In this document: positions 1-7,866 of the stretch, in pieces
Numbering within the stretch: the first letter of the stretch is position 1
Layout: each line of letters opens with the position of its first letter
From: Pleurocapsa sp. MO_226.B13
Lineage (GTDB): Bacteria > Cyanobacteriota > Cyanobacteriia > Cyanobacteriales > Xenococcaceae
Length of the DNA stretch: 10,723 bases
Reading direction: 5' to 3'
NCBI GenBank assembly: GCA_030064795.1
Contig: JASJEI010000089.1
Coordinates: 1-10,723 of the forward strand
Notes under the pieces: model-generated
What the model saw: the letters and a program-made list of their open reading frames with translations, nothing else
Databases searched by the model: none
Told to the model about the DNA's origin: nothing
Translations under genes and position numbers: made by a program

Positions 1-24
1 AAGCGATCGCTAAACCACCGATTC

Positions 25-88
25 CCCAAGGCTTATTTTCCCGTTATCGATTGTCATTAAGCCAAAATTATTGAAAATAAGCCTTGGG
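25..88. repeat. 16-bp perfect inverted repeat (hairpin) downstream of the antiporter gene
   Basis: CCCAAGGCTTATTTTC at 25-40 is the exact reverse complement of 73-88, with a 32-base loop. Pairing can resume outside an internal loop (GATT 20-23 with AATC 93-96). It lies 45 bases beyond the stop codon of the minus-strand antiporter gene. No T-run follows on either strand, so it is not a classical intrinsic terminator. It may instead be an mRNA 3'-end stabiliser, a bidirectional stop signal or a miniature mobile-element relic. The gene to the left is outside the window. Confidence 0.6.
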
Positions 89-132
89 AGGAAATCCAGT
101 TCTGGAGGGGGTTTCAGAGATGCCGTGAAAAG

Positions 133-1605
133 TCAGACTACTTGTTGCGCCTCAATTCCACTCAAATTTAGTTCTTCGTCAAGATTAAATAAAGACTGTT
201 GAGCAAGTTCAACTTCTTGCTGGCATTTTTGAGCAAAGTCTTCGATGACATCTGGTAGGAAATAATCGTAACGATTAGGATTTTTCACTTCTTTGAGTGT
301 TGCTTTCTTAGCCAATAGCAGCCCAAAAGCTTTTCCCAGTCGGTCTAAAATGGAAGGACGGTTTAGCTGTAGTTTTTGAATTAATTTGCCGATAGTGGTA
401 CCGGGGATTAAGAGCGTAAATAAAGCTATACCTAAAGTTAAAGTCACAATTAGGTCACGGTTAGGAAAATCGGCATTGATACTCAGAGCCAAAGCCAGAC
501 AGACTGCTCCCCTCAAACCGCCCCAATAACTGACCAGTTGATAACTGAAAGGAATTGTGGACTTGCTTAAGAGATTGACCAGAGGAATTAGGGTAAAAAC
601 CACAACTGCCCTAGCTATCAAGACGGTAATAATGGTAATCCCCAAAGTAATTAATAGAGATTCAGTTTGACTCAGTTGCTCAAAGAATCCAAAGCTAGAT
701 GCCGTAATTGCGACTAATAAAAAAATTAAGCTATTAGCCAGAAATGCAGCATATTCCCAAAACTCTCCCACATATTCCCTAACTTCTGCTTCTAAACGGT
801 TAGTTTTATACCAACCGATAACCAAACCAGCACTAACTACCGCCATCACGGGAGAAACTTCAAATACATCTTCAGCAATTAAAAAAGCAGCATAAGCTGT
901 AATGGTAGTAATGGTAGATACAACTAAAGCATTGTCTGATTCCAAATTTAGGAGATATTGCATGAGATAGCCAAAGATTGCACCGACAACAATTCCTCCA
1001 GCAAAAGAAGTTAGAAAAGAGATTACTCCTTGTTGTATGGCATCTTCTCCTACAGTTCCTGCTGCAATTGTGGCAAAGATGATGTTGAATGCTACGATCG
1101 CGGTGGCATCGTTAAATAAACTCTCTCCCTCTACTAATACCGCTAGCTGTTTTGGCGCACCCAGTTCTTTAAATAGAGCAATTACTGCTACGGGATCGGT
1201 AGCAGAGATCAAACTACCAAACAGCAAAGCTTGCCCTAAAGATAGAGGGGTTAACCAAGCCATAATTGCTCCCACAATAGCAGTAGAGATTAATAATCCA
1301 GGAACAGCGAGAACTAAAACAGGAGCAAGATTTCGTAATAGTAACCTACTGTCCAGATTCAAAGCAGATTCAAAAATTAGAGGCGGAACAAAGATAAATA
1401 AAATCAGTTCTTCCGAAAGCTGAAAAGTATTGACTACTTCTAGAGCTTCAATATTTCTCGCTAAACCACTCAAAACTAAGCCGATAATGACTAGCCCTAC
1501 GGTGTAAGGAAAGCCAATTTTTTTAAAAGCGATCGCAGCTAAACAAGCCACTAGAAGTAAAACTAAGATATCTATCTCAGTATTGAGAAGCAGATTATGA
1601 GACAT
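133..1605 (-). CDS. CPA1 family Na+/H+ antiporter (NhaP/NhaS-like)
   Basis: A 490-residue integral membrane protein expected to exchange cytoplasmic Na+ (or K+) for external H+, serving pH and salt homeostasis. About 12 hydrophobic segments run from residue 10 to about 410, followed by an 80-residue hydrophilic cytoplasmic tail. CPA1 signatures visible are ATDPVAV at 135-141, EGESLFND at 159-166 with the Asn-Asp pair thought to bind the ion, and GGLRGA at 362-367 with the conserved Arg365. The length matches bacterial CPA1 proteins. The chosen ATG leads directly into the first membrane helix and has a weak GGA element upstream. It lies 77 bp after the 85-residue gene on the same strand, so it may be the last gene of the atpG transcript or have its own promoter. 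The family is clear; ion preference cannot be read from sequence. Confidence 0.93.
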   Translation of the reverse strand: MSHNLLLNTEIDILVLLLVACLAAIAFKKIGFPYTVGLVIIGLVLSGLARNIEALEVVNTFQLSEELILFIFVPPLIFESALNLDSRLLLRNLAPVLVLAVPGLLISTAIVGAIMAWLTPLSLGQALLFGSLISATDPVAVIALFKELGAPKQLAVLVEGESLFNDATAIVAFNIIFATIAAGTVGEDAIQQGVISFLTSFAGGIVVGAIFGYLMQYLLNLESDNALVVSTITTITAYAAFLIAEDVFEVSPVMAVVSAGLVIGWYKTNRLEAEVREYVGEFWEYAAFLANSLIFLLVAITASSFGFFEQLSQTESLLITLGITIITVLIARAVVVFTLIPLVNLLSKSTIPFSYQLVSYWGGLRGAVCLALALSINADFPNRDLIVTLTLGIALFTLLIPGTTIGKLIQKLQLNRPSILDRLGKAFGLLLAKKATLKEVKNPNRYDYFLPDVIEDFAQKCQQEVELAQQSLFNLDEELNLSGIEAQQVV

Positions 1606-1682
1606 CAGTTATTCCGTAATTAGTTTGATGAAAATTATTAAATGCAACCATGCTTAATTTAGAACTCTTAACTCTCGTTAAC

Positions 1683-1940
1683 CTACTCTCTATTATCCGT
1701 TTCCCAACTAAAGCTACTAGGTCGTTCTGGACTCCAAGATTCTCCTTTATACTCGCTGACAACATAGACCAAATAAACGTCTGATTCAATTTGATTCAGT
1801 TCTTCTGCCTTGCGAAGTGCCTGTCTGCGTTCTGTAAAAGGACCTGCCGTCAGAGTGTATTGTAATCCACTGCCACTTCCTTGGCCTGTTACTCGATAGA
1901 CTGCATATTGTACTTGAGAGCGATCGCTACTATTAGTCAT
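1683..1940 (-). CDS. Conserved-looking small protein of unknown function (85 aa)
   Basis: I do not recognise this 85-residue protein. It is soluble, with no signal peptide or membrane segment. It has an N-terminal Gly/Ser-rich turn (VTGQGSGSG, about 18-26), a central segment predicted to be strand-helix (YTLTAGPF, then the charged TERRQALRKAEELN helix), a strand (VYLVYVV) and a polar tail with SWSPERPSSFSWE. The pattern of aromatic strands around one amphipathic helix suggests a small alpha/beta domain, but this is inference. It starts 25 nt after the atpG stop on the same strand, so it is very likely co-transcribed with atpG. The ATG at 1938-1940 gives the full open frame, and a HIP1 octamer falls within its first codons. 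Confidence 0.75.
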   Translation of the reverse strand: MTNSSDRSQVQYAVYRVTGQGSGSGLQYTLTAGPFTERRQALRKAEELNQIESDVYLVYVVSEYKGESWSPERPSSFSWETDNRE

Positions 1941-1965
1941 TTTTCTTAATTTATTTTTGTTGAAA

Positions 1966-2919
1966 TCAACCTTTTAATCCTTCAGCACCAGCTACTATTT
2001 CCAGAATTTCTTGCGTAATTGCTGCCTGACGAGCTTTGTTATAACTTAAGGTCAGAGCAGTAATAAGTTCGCTGGCATTATCACTAGCATTACTCATCGC
2101 CGTCATTCTGGCTGCCAATTCGCTAGCAGCCGACTCCTGTAAAGCTCGCAACAATTGATTGAGTACATACAAAGGTAGCAGTGAGTCTAGGAGTTGTACT
2201 GGGTCTTGTTCAAAAATTAGTTGTGGACTGAGATTATCGGCTTCAGGTTGAATCTCGCGCTTTTCTACTTGAACTTGCAATTTACCTCTCTGAGTAATGA
2301 GTCGAAAAGTTTCCCCCTCAGGCACTAGCGCCTTGGGATCGAGAGGATATATGGTTTGCAATACGGGACGAGAACTAATTAAAGAGACAAACTTAGTGTA
2401 AATTATTTCACCCCGATCTATTGTTCCCGATAAATATAGCGATCGCAAGCCATCCTGAATTAGAGACGCTTCTGCTGCTGTAGGTACTTGCTCTAATCCT
2501 TCATATGTGTAAGCAATTGGTTGATTGCGGTTGCGGAAATGCTGAATCGCTTTGCTGCCGATCGGAATATATTGGTACTTTAAACCTGATGCTTGGATTT
2601 CTTTCGCTCTTGACTCGGCACGACTGATTACATTGGTATTATAGCCACCGCAAAGACCGCGATCGCCAGTAATCACCATTAAACCAACGGTTTTTACTTC
2701 TCGCTCTAGTAATAATTCTAGATTTACTTCTTCAAACTTAATGTAAGAGCGTAGCAGGTAAAGCATTTGTGCCAAAGCATCGGCAAAAGGACGACTAGCC
2801 AAAGCCTGCTCTTGAGCGCGACGTACTCTAGCTGCTGCCACTAACCGCATCGCTTCGGTAATTTTTTGGGTATTTTTGACCGACTGAATTCGGTTACGAA
2901 TTGTTTTAAGATTTGCCAT
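1966..2919 (-). CDS. atpG: ATP synthase F1 gamma subunit
   Basis: The 317-residue central rotor stalk of F1, which couples proton flow through thylakoid-membrane Fo to ATP synthesis in the alpha3beta3 head. The N-terminal helix begins [20 protein letters not shown], and the [10 protein letters not shown] motif sits near residues 85-94. The conserved C-terminal helix (about 265-305) carries [17 protein letters not shown] and [14 protein letters not shown]. Between these is the extra segment seen in cyanobacterial and plastid gamma (about residues 195-230, rich in Glu/Gln), without the plastid regulatory Cys pair. Length is normal, so the gene is intact. In most cyanobacteria gamma follows atpA in the atp cluster (where it is often called atpC). 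Here the upstream neighbour is an unrelated small exported protein, 158 bp away, so gamma is separated from the rest of the operon. Confidence 0.97.
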   Translation of the reverse strand: MANLKTIRNRIQSVKNTQKITEAMRLVAAARVRRAQEQALASRPFADALAQMLYLLRSYIKFEEVNLELLLEREVKTVGLMVITGDRGLCGGYNTNVISRAESRAKEIQASGLKYQYIPIGSKAIQHFRNRNQPIAYTYEGLEQVPTAAEASLIQDGLRSLYLSGTIDRGEIIYTKFVSLISSRPVLQTIYPLDPKALVPEGETFRLITQRGKLQVQVEKREIQPEADNLSPQLIFEQDPVQLLDSLLPLYVLNQLLRALQESAASELAARMTAMSNASDNASELITALTLSYNKARQAAITQEILEIVAGAEGLKG

Positions 2920-3077
2920 CGTTAGATTGATTTTTTAGATACTGAAGTTTTCCTAATTCTCAAGCAGCTCGAAAGAGTCAAAAAAGGTTTAGATAATTAG
3001 TTACTTTGGTTATTGGCGATCTTGGTAATACAAACAAGAAAATTATATAATTATTACCCAATAGAGAAGCGATCGTG

Positions 3078-3401
3078 TTATTTGCCAGGAAATTTAAACT
3101 TGATTGTGCCACGATTTAAATCTCCTGAATGTATCAGATCCCAGTTTTCGCTGCGGGGATTTACTTCAATGATGTCACCAATCTGCGCTGGTTTTTTCTT
3201 AGTTTTCCCAGGAATATCGGCAGGAACATCTAGTTGGACTTCAGTTCCATCTACTGATTCTCGTAATTCATTTCTAATCGGTTCTGAGAAAATATCTGAG
3301 GAACTTTCGGACTCAGTTTCAGCTATGCTCGAGGAAACCAAAAAACCAGAGCCAATAACCAAGAAAGCGATCGCGCCTAATCTGAGCAAAGGAGTAATCA
3401 T
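3078..3401 (-). CDS. Small exported or membrane-anchored protein, unknown function (107 aa)
   Basis: Function not recognised. The N-terminus MITPLLRLGAIAFLVIGSGF and following residues up to A27 form a typical signal peptide or membrane anchor, with a possible SIA|E cleavage site. A Ser/Glu-rich acidic linker (28-40) follows, then a basic PGKTKKKPAQ stretch (64-73), and a C-terminal part with IGDIIEVNPRSENWDLIHSG and a short strand KFKF. The ATG at 3401 is preferred because it starts the signal peptide; the frame stays open to 3533, but that extension is antisense to the TnpB remnant. The start codon is only 9 bases from the first ATG of the remnant, so any native promoter here has been displaced. 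It reads toward atpG. Confidence 0.7.
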   Translation of the reverse strand: MITPLLRLGAIAFLVIGSGFLVSSSIAETESESSSDIFSEPIRNELRESVDGTEVQLDVPADIPGKTKKKPAQIGDIIEVNPRSENWDLIHSGDLNRGTIKFKFPGK

Positions 3402-3402
3402 G

Positions 3403-3983
3403 ATGTAGCTATGAAGATTCAAGCAGTCAAAGTTCAATATCAACGTATGGATGAAGCCATCAGGACGGCACAATTCATACGCAACAAAGCTTTGCGCTAT
3501 TGGATGGACAACAAAGGCGTAGGAAAATATCAACTATCGGCATACTGTAAAGTATTAGCTGCTGAGTTTCCCTTTGCCCACAAGTTAAACTCAATGGCAA
3601 GGCAAAGTAGTGCGGATCGAGCTTGGGCTGCAATATCTCGTTTTTATACTAATTGTCGAAATAAAGTCGGGAGTAAAAAGGGATTTCCTAAATTTAAGAA
3701 ACATTCTCGTTCAGTAGAGTATAAGACTACAGGCTGGAAACTGTCTGATAACAGGAAGCAGATAACCTTCACTGACAAGAATAATATCGGTCAAGTTAAG
3801 TTAAAAGATACAAGAGATTTGAATTGGTACGATATCAAACAGTTCAAACGAGTCCGAATAGTTAGACGTGCCGATGGATATTATTGTCAGTTTTTAGTCG
3901 ATTCCTCAACCCGTGAGAAGGTAGAACCATCTTATTCGGAGATTGGTTTGGACGTTGGTTTAAATCACTTCTTAAATAAATAG
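3403..3983 (+). pseudogene. tnpB: IS200/IS605-type TnpB (RNA-guided nuclease) remnant, C-terminal half missing
   Basis: The 190-codon frame from 3411 matches the N-terminal half of cyanobacterial TnpB/OrfB: DEAIRTAQFIRNKALRYWMD at 14-33, the SMARQSSADRAWAAISRF helix at 61-78, KKGFPKFKKH at 89-98, VEYKTTGWKLS at 102-112 and RVRIVRRADGYYCQF at 147-161. It then reaches the RuvC-I motif IGLDVGLNHF, with the catalytic Asp at 181, and stops four codons later. RuvC-II, the zinc finger and RuvC-III of a protein of about 400 residues are absent, as is the right end that would encode the omega RNA. About six N-terminal residues before MKIQ also look lost; the ATGTAGCT at 3403 may be a degenerated original start. 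It cannot be an active nuclease. No TnpA and no element ends are visible around it. Confidence 0.9.
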
Positions 3984-3991
3984 ATAAATTA

Positions 3992-5086
3992 ATGAACTTG
4001 AACTTACGTAAAAGAATCGGTATTTTAACTAGTGGTGGTGACTGTCCTGGACTAAATGCTGCTATTCGTGCGGTTGCAGCTCACAGTATTTTGACTCATA
4101 ATTGGCAATTGGTCGGAATTCCCTACGGTAGTCAAGGATTAGCTGCACGCAAAACTTTTGCCTTTAATAGCAGAACTCTTGACTTTAAAGGAATCGATCC
4201 TCTACTTAATACAGGAGGGACAATTCTTAAGTCGATCAATAAAGGATACCCAGAAGAAGAAGAAGAGCGGATAATTTCTGGTTATCATGATTTAGGTTTA
4301 GAGGCTTTAATCGCTATTGGCGGTGATGGTAGTCTAGCTATTTTGCGCCAGTATGCACAAAAAGGTGATTGGAATTTAGTAGGTATACCTAAAACTATTG
4401 ATAATGATGTGGCTCTGACAGAAAAGGCGATCGGCTTTGATACTGCCGTTAACACTGTGACTGAAGCAATTGAAAAACTTAGTTTTACTGCTTCTAGTCA
4501 CGATCGCGTGATGGTTGTAGAAGTCATGGGACGTACAGCAGGTCATCTCGCCCTTCATGCAGGTATTGCAGGTGGCGCAGATGCGATTTTAATCCCTGAA
4601 ATTTCTTATTCGGTGGAGAATATTTGTGCCAAAATCAATCGAGTACGAGAGAATGTCGGTCGTAATTTTGCCATTGTAGTTGTGGCAGAGGGAGCGCAAA
4701 CTCCTGATGGTGAATCTAGAACTTATACCGATGCGATGGGAGAAGTACGGCTAAGGGGCATTGGAGAATATCTAGCCGATCGCATTTGTTTAACTTCAGG
4801 TAAAGAATTAGAGGCAAGGGTTACGGTATTGGGTCATGTCCAGCGTGGGGGAACACCCTCTGCTTTTGACCGCTTGTTAGCTACTCAATTTGGTAAAGCT
4901 GCCGTTGATTTGGTCGCTTCTAAGCAATACGATCGCATGGTTGCTTGGCAGAGTGGTAAAGTAACTAATGTTTCTCTGGAGGATGTAATTGCTCAAGGAA
5001 CTGTGTTAGTCGATCCTCATAGTTGTTTGGTAGAAACCGCCCAAGCGATGACTACTTATATAGGAGAAGTGGAAAAGAATCAATAA
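3992..5086 (+). CDS. pfkA: 6-phosphofructokinase (PFK-A family)
   Basis: A 364-residue cytosolic enzyme that phosphorylates fructose 6-phosphate to fructose 1,6-bisphosphate, the committed glycolytic step. Motifs in order: ILTSGGDCPGLNA (11-23, nucleotide site), IGGDGS (109-114), PKTIDND (133-139, catalytic Asp), VMGRTAGHLAL (178-188, sugar-phosphate site) and GHVQRGGTPSAFDR (281-294). GGDGS, with Gly where PPi-dependent enzymes have Asp, favours ATP as donor. PKTIDND has Lys where E. coli-type enzymes have Gly, as in the mixed PFK group that includes actinobacterial ATP enzymes. The ATG at 3992 is close to the conserved KRIGILTSGG start and no earlier in-frame start is plausible, but no Shine-Dalgarno is visible. 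Its upstream region is TnpB remnant DNA, so the promoter must lie in or before that. It is probably co-transcribed with the next gene. Confidence 0.96.
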   Translation: MNLNLRKRIGILTSGGDCPGLNAAIRAVAAHSILTHNWQLVGIPYGSQGLAARKTFAFNSRTLDFKGIDPLLNTGGTILKSINKGYPEEEEERIISGYHDLGLEALIAIGGDGSLAILRQYAQKGDWNLVGIPKTIDNDVALTEKAIGFDTAVNTVTEAIEKLSFTASSHDRVMVVEVMGRTAGHLALHAGIAGGADAILIPEISYSVENICAKINRVRENVGRNFAIVVVAEGAQTPDGESRTYTDAMGEVRLRGIGEYLADRICLTSGKELEARVTVLGHVQRGGTPSAFDRLLATQFGKAAVDLVASKQYDRMVAWQSGKVTNVSLEDVIAQGTVLVDPHSCLVETAQAMTTYIGEVEKNQ

Positions 5087-5123
5087 AACACTGAATTGGA
5101 ATAAAAAAAAAGCTTTAAACACC

Positions 5124-5912
5124 ATGCAACATAGAATATCAAAACTTTCCAGTTTTCCGATCTGCTTGATTACGTTGGGAACAATGTTCAACGCAATCAT
5201 GACAATTCTGCCATCAAGTCAAGGGATTACTCTAGCCCAGAGCCAACCAAACCAACAAGTTACTCAACTCAACGACAGCAAATCAGAGAGACTAATCAAG
5301 GCTCAGGAAGTCACCCAGAAATTCTTTGACTCTCTGATTGAGGGACAATTTGAGCAAGCTCAAGAGTATCTCAGTCCCAGTGTCAAGGAATACTTTACTC
5401 CCGAAGACCTACAACAACAATGGCAAAAAGTATTGGACATTCGAGGAGCTTTTGTCAGATATCAGAAAATTCGTCCCAGAGGCATATTTGATACTTATAC
5501 TGTTTTTGTAACTGCTAATTTTGACAGCTCGATTGCCGATTTTGTAGTTACTTTAGATAGTAATCAACAAATTACTGCTGTTGATTTTCGTACCATACGC
5601 AACATTCAAGTCAATGCGGCGGAGTTTGTTGAAGCTTTGAGTAATTGTAGATATGGGGTAGCAAGAAGCTATTTGACTCCCGAACTTAAACAGACGGTAC
5701 TCCCAGAGAATATTGAAGAGGGATGGTTAGATATTTTGGCTGAGACAGGTTCTTTTAAGGGGGTTGATGATTCTAAGGTAGTGTCAAATCCTTCTGGTTC
5801 TGATTCAGTGCTGGTAAATCTTGAGTTTGAACGAGCAAACCGTAGCATGATGATTATTTTCAATACCTTGTCAGAAATCGTGGGAGTAGATTTCCCTCAG
5901 TCGCCAAACTAA
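5124..5912 (+). CDS. Exported protein with two tandem DUF3887-like repeats
   Basis: A 262-residue protein with a long signal peptide (hydrophobic segment about 10-30, likely processing near ALAQ 37-39), so probably periplasmic. The mature part has two similar modules, about 62-155 and 166-256. Each begins with an FxxxL helix (FFDSLIEGQFEQAQEYLSP versus EFVEALSNCRYGVARSYLTP), then a W-containing helix (QQQWQKVLDIRGAF versus EEGWLDILAETGSF), and ends in strands closing with VDF. This is the pattern of DUF3887, an NTF2-like fold of unknown role. Met21 is a possible alternative start with a better GGGA element, but it would lose the basic N-terminus. It lies 37 bp after pfkA and 60 bp before lctP, so a three-gene transcript is likely. 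No enzymatic residues are evident. Confidence 0.85.
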   Translation: MQHRISKLSSFPICLITLGTMFNAIMTILPSSQGITLAQSQPNQQVTQLNDSKSERLIKAQEVTQKFFDSLIEGQFEQAQEYLSPSVKEYFTPEDLQQQWQKVLDIRGAFVRYQKIRPRGIFDTYTVFVTANFDSSIADFVVTLDSNQQITAVDFRTIRNIQVNAAEFVEALSNCRYGVARSYLTPELKQTVLPENIEEGWLDILAETGSFKGVDDSKVVSNPSGSDSVLVNLEFERANRSMMIIFNTLSEIVGVDFPQSPN

Positions 5913-5972
5913 AAGGGTTAACAATTAACTAATAACTGCCAACTGATTGTCAATAAATTGCCAAAAATCTAA

Positions 5973-7649
5973 ATGGACTTAGCTCTGTATTATGTACTCG
6001 CTTTAGCTCCCATTATCACGGTTTTTTTACTGTTAGTAATTGCTAAACGACCAGCCAAACAAGCAATGCCAGTGGCTTATTTAGTCACTGCTGCGATCGC
6101 TCTATTAATTTGGCAAGTTCCGTTAGCTGTCTTAGCTGCATCTACTATCGAGGGTTTAGTTATGGCAGCAGAAATTCTTTACATTGTCTTTGGGGCAATT
6201 CTACTCCTCAATGTCTTAAAAGCATCTGGTGCAGTTACTGCCATTCGTCGGGGACTGTTAAATATTTCACCAGACCGACGCATTCAAACCATAATTATTG
6301 TTTGGCTATTCGGTAGCTTTTTAGAAGGGGCTTCTGGGTTTGGAACTCCTGCTGCTGTTTGCGCCCCTTTATTGGTAGCCTTGGGTTTTCCCGCCCTGGC
6401 TGCGGTAATGGTGGCATTAATTGGCAATAGTACAGCAGTAGTTTTCGGAGCAGTAGGTATCCCCGTGTTATTGGGGGTTAATGTAGGTTTAGAAGGAGCT
6501 AATGTTGTCAATAATTATCTCGCCCAGTTAGATGTTAGCTATATCGACTATTTTGAGCGCATAGTTATGCGGGTGGGTATTTTAAATAGTATTGTGGGTA
6601 CTCTGATTCCCCTATTTATGGTGAGTTGCTTGACTCGCTACTTTGGTCAACATAAATCGTGGTCTGAAGGATTTGCCGTATGGCAGTTTGCCTTGTTTGC
6701 GGGACTGGCGTTTACCATTCCATCTACTTTAACTGCGGTTTTCTTAGGTGCAGAATTTCCCTCTCTAGTTGGTGGTTTAGTTGGTTTGGCGATTGTGATT
6801 CCCGCAGCCCAAAAAGAATGGTTCATCCCTAGACAAATCTGGGACTTTCCACCAGCAGAGGACTGGGAGGATGGCTGGCAAGGAAGCTTGAAAACAGTCA
6901 TCAATAATCGAGTAGAGCGGATGAATTTAGTTAAAGCTTGGATTCCCTATGTTTTAGTGGGATTCTTTTTGATGCTATCTCGACTACCTTTTTTCCCTTT
7001 CCAGAAATTACTCAAGGCGGTTAAATTGAATTGGATCGATGTCTTGGGAACCGAGATTGCAATCAATTCAGAACCTTTCTATCTACCAGGAACAGTATTT
7101 ATCCTGGTGGTGATTGTGACTTATTTTCTTCATAAAGTGCCAACAACAGACTTAAAACAAGCAACCAGAGAGGCGGTAAAAACTTTAACTGGAACTGCTC
7201 TGGTTTTGGCTGCTGCCGTACCGCTGGCCAGGGTATTTATCAATTCTGGTTTCAATCAATCTGGTCTTGCCAGTATGCCTTTGACTCTAGCAGAGATCGT
7301 CTCTAATCTAACTGGCGCTAGTTGGCCTCTGTTTGCCCCCACTATAGGTGCAATGGGTTCTTTTATTTCTGGCAGTGCCACCGTCAGCAATATGATGTTT
7401 TCTCTATTTCAATTTGGTGTAGCTTCAGAAATTGATATTTCAGGTGCGGTAGTTGTTGCCTTACAAGCGATCGGTGCTGCTGCGGGTAATATGATTTGTG
7501 TTGCTAATGTGGTTGCAGCTTCTGCTACAGTGGGCTTAAGTAGTTGTGAGGGACTATTAATTCGCCGAGTTTTAGTGCCTCTAGTTTATTATGTAATTGG
7601 TGCGGGAATTGTCGGTTTGATAGTGGTTTACGAGTTGAGAATTGCCTGA
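5973..7649 (+). CDS. lctP: L-lactate/glycolate permease, LctP family
   Basis: A 558-residue polytopic membrane protein with about 12-14 hydrophobic segments. Members of this family (LctP/GlcA, proton symport) import L- or D-lactate and glycolate. Family hallmarks are [17 protein letters not shown] at 113-129, [18 protein letters not shown] at 151-168 and, near the C-terminus, [19 protein letters not shown], followed by the [19 protein letters not shown] segment. Length is normal and the frame is intact. No lactate or glycolate oxidase lies beside it, so the physiological substrate is open; in a photosynthetic cell, recovery of photorespiratory glycolate or fermentation lactate is a plausible inference. 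The start ATG has only a weak upstream element. Immediately downstream lies an IS982-like transposase relic instead of an obvious terminator. Confidence 0.93.
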   Translation: MDLALYYVLALAPIITVFLLLVIAKRPAKQAMPVAYLVTAAIALLIWQVPLAVLAASTIEGLVMAAEILYIVFGAILLLNVLKASGAVTAIRRGLLNISPDRRIQTIIIVWLFGSFLEGASGFGTPAAVCAPLLVALGFPALAAVMVALIGNSTAVVFGAVGIPVLLGVNVGLEGANVVNNYLAQLDVSYIDYFERIVMRVGILNSIVGTLIPLFMVSCLTRYFGQHKSWSEGFAVWQFALFAGLAFTIPSTLTAVFLGAEFPSLVGGLVGLAIVIPAAQKEWFIPRQIWDFPPAEDWEDGWQGSLKTVINNRVERMNLVKAWIPYVLVGFFLMLSRLPFFPFQKLLKAVKLNWIDVLGTEIAINSEPFYLPGTVFILVVIVTYFLHKVPTTDLKQATREAVKTLTGTALVLAAAVPLARVFINSGFNQSGLASMPLTLAEIVSNLTGASWPLFAPTIGAMGSFISGSATVSNMMFSLFQFGVASEIDISGAVVVALQAIGAAAGNMICVANVVAASATVGLSSCEGLLIRRVLVPLVYYVIGAGIVGLIVVYELRIA

Positions 7650-7675
7650 AATTTGCTAGTTAACCTGAGTTCGGG

Positions 7676-7807
7676 TTAAGTAAATTGGGGTAAAAGCCAA
7701 TCAAGACGAAGGCTAGGCTTTTTAGGTAGATGACAATACGCGATTAATCCGCACAGAACGTTAACGCAAAAATTAACTGGCGCTCGATGACGAGAATGTT
7801 CGATCTG
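7676..7807 (-). pseudogene. IS982-like transposase relic (last 43 codons plus stop)
   Basis: Read on the minus strand from 7807 to the TAA at 7678-7676, the frame encodes [12 protein letters not shown], then [20 protein letters not shown], then [11 protein letters not shown] and stop. The combination of IEHSRHR, an NF..N helix, GLIAY and KKPSL near the C-terminus is what I know from the tail of IS982-family transposases of cyanobacteria; I could not check this by search. A stop codon in the same frame at 7819-7817 and loss of similarity beyond the Gln show that the rest of the gene is gone. Directly after the stop, bases 7660-7679 form the quasi-palindrome TTAACCTGAGTTCGGGTTAA, possibly the element's terminal inverted repeat, ending 10 bp after the lctP stop. 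It is inert debris, but it marks a former insertion next to lctP. Confidence 0.7.
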
Positions 7808-7866
7808 AGCCCTTAACTAGGGTTGGCTGAAAAAGTAAGCGAAAAAATTCACGAGAATCAACTTAT

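Noticed and set aside
1037..1423. 128-codon plus-strand open frame
   Set aside because: Fully antisense to conserved antiporter helices, with no motif of its own.
3013..3408. 131-codon plus-strand open frame
   Set aside because: Antisense to the small exported protein; its composition follows from the opposite strand.
3402..3533. N-terminal extension of the small exported protein to 151 residues
   Set aside because: The extension is antisense to well-conserved TnpB codons, and the internal ATG at 3401 starts a textbook signal peptide.
5913..5950. TTAAC/AACTAATAACT short repeats before lctP
   Set aside because: Too degenerate and short to define a unit or copy number; probably AT-rich spacer.
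7692..7723. AAAAGCC / GGCTTTT stem with T5, looking like an intrinsic terminator of lctP
   Set aside because: The bases fall inside the conserved KKPSLRL...LLP codons of the IS982-like relic, so the pairing is probably coincidental; the stem is only 7 bp with a 17-nt loop.
7780..7812. GTTCGATCT resembling a tRNA T-loop
   Set aside because: No pairing T-stem, anticodon arm or acceptor stem around it, and it lies at the edge of the transposase relic.
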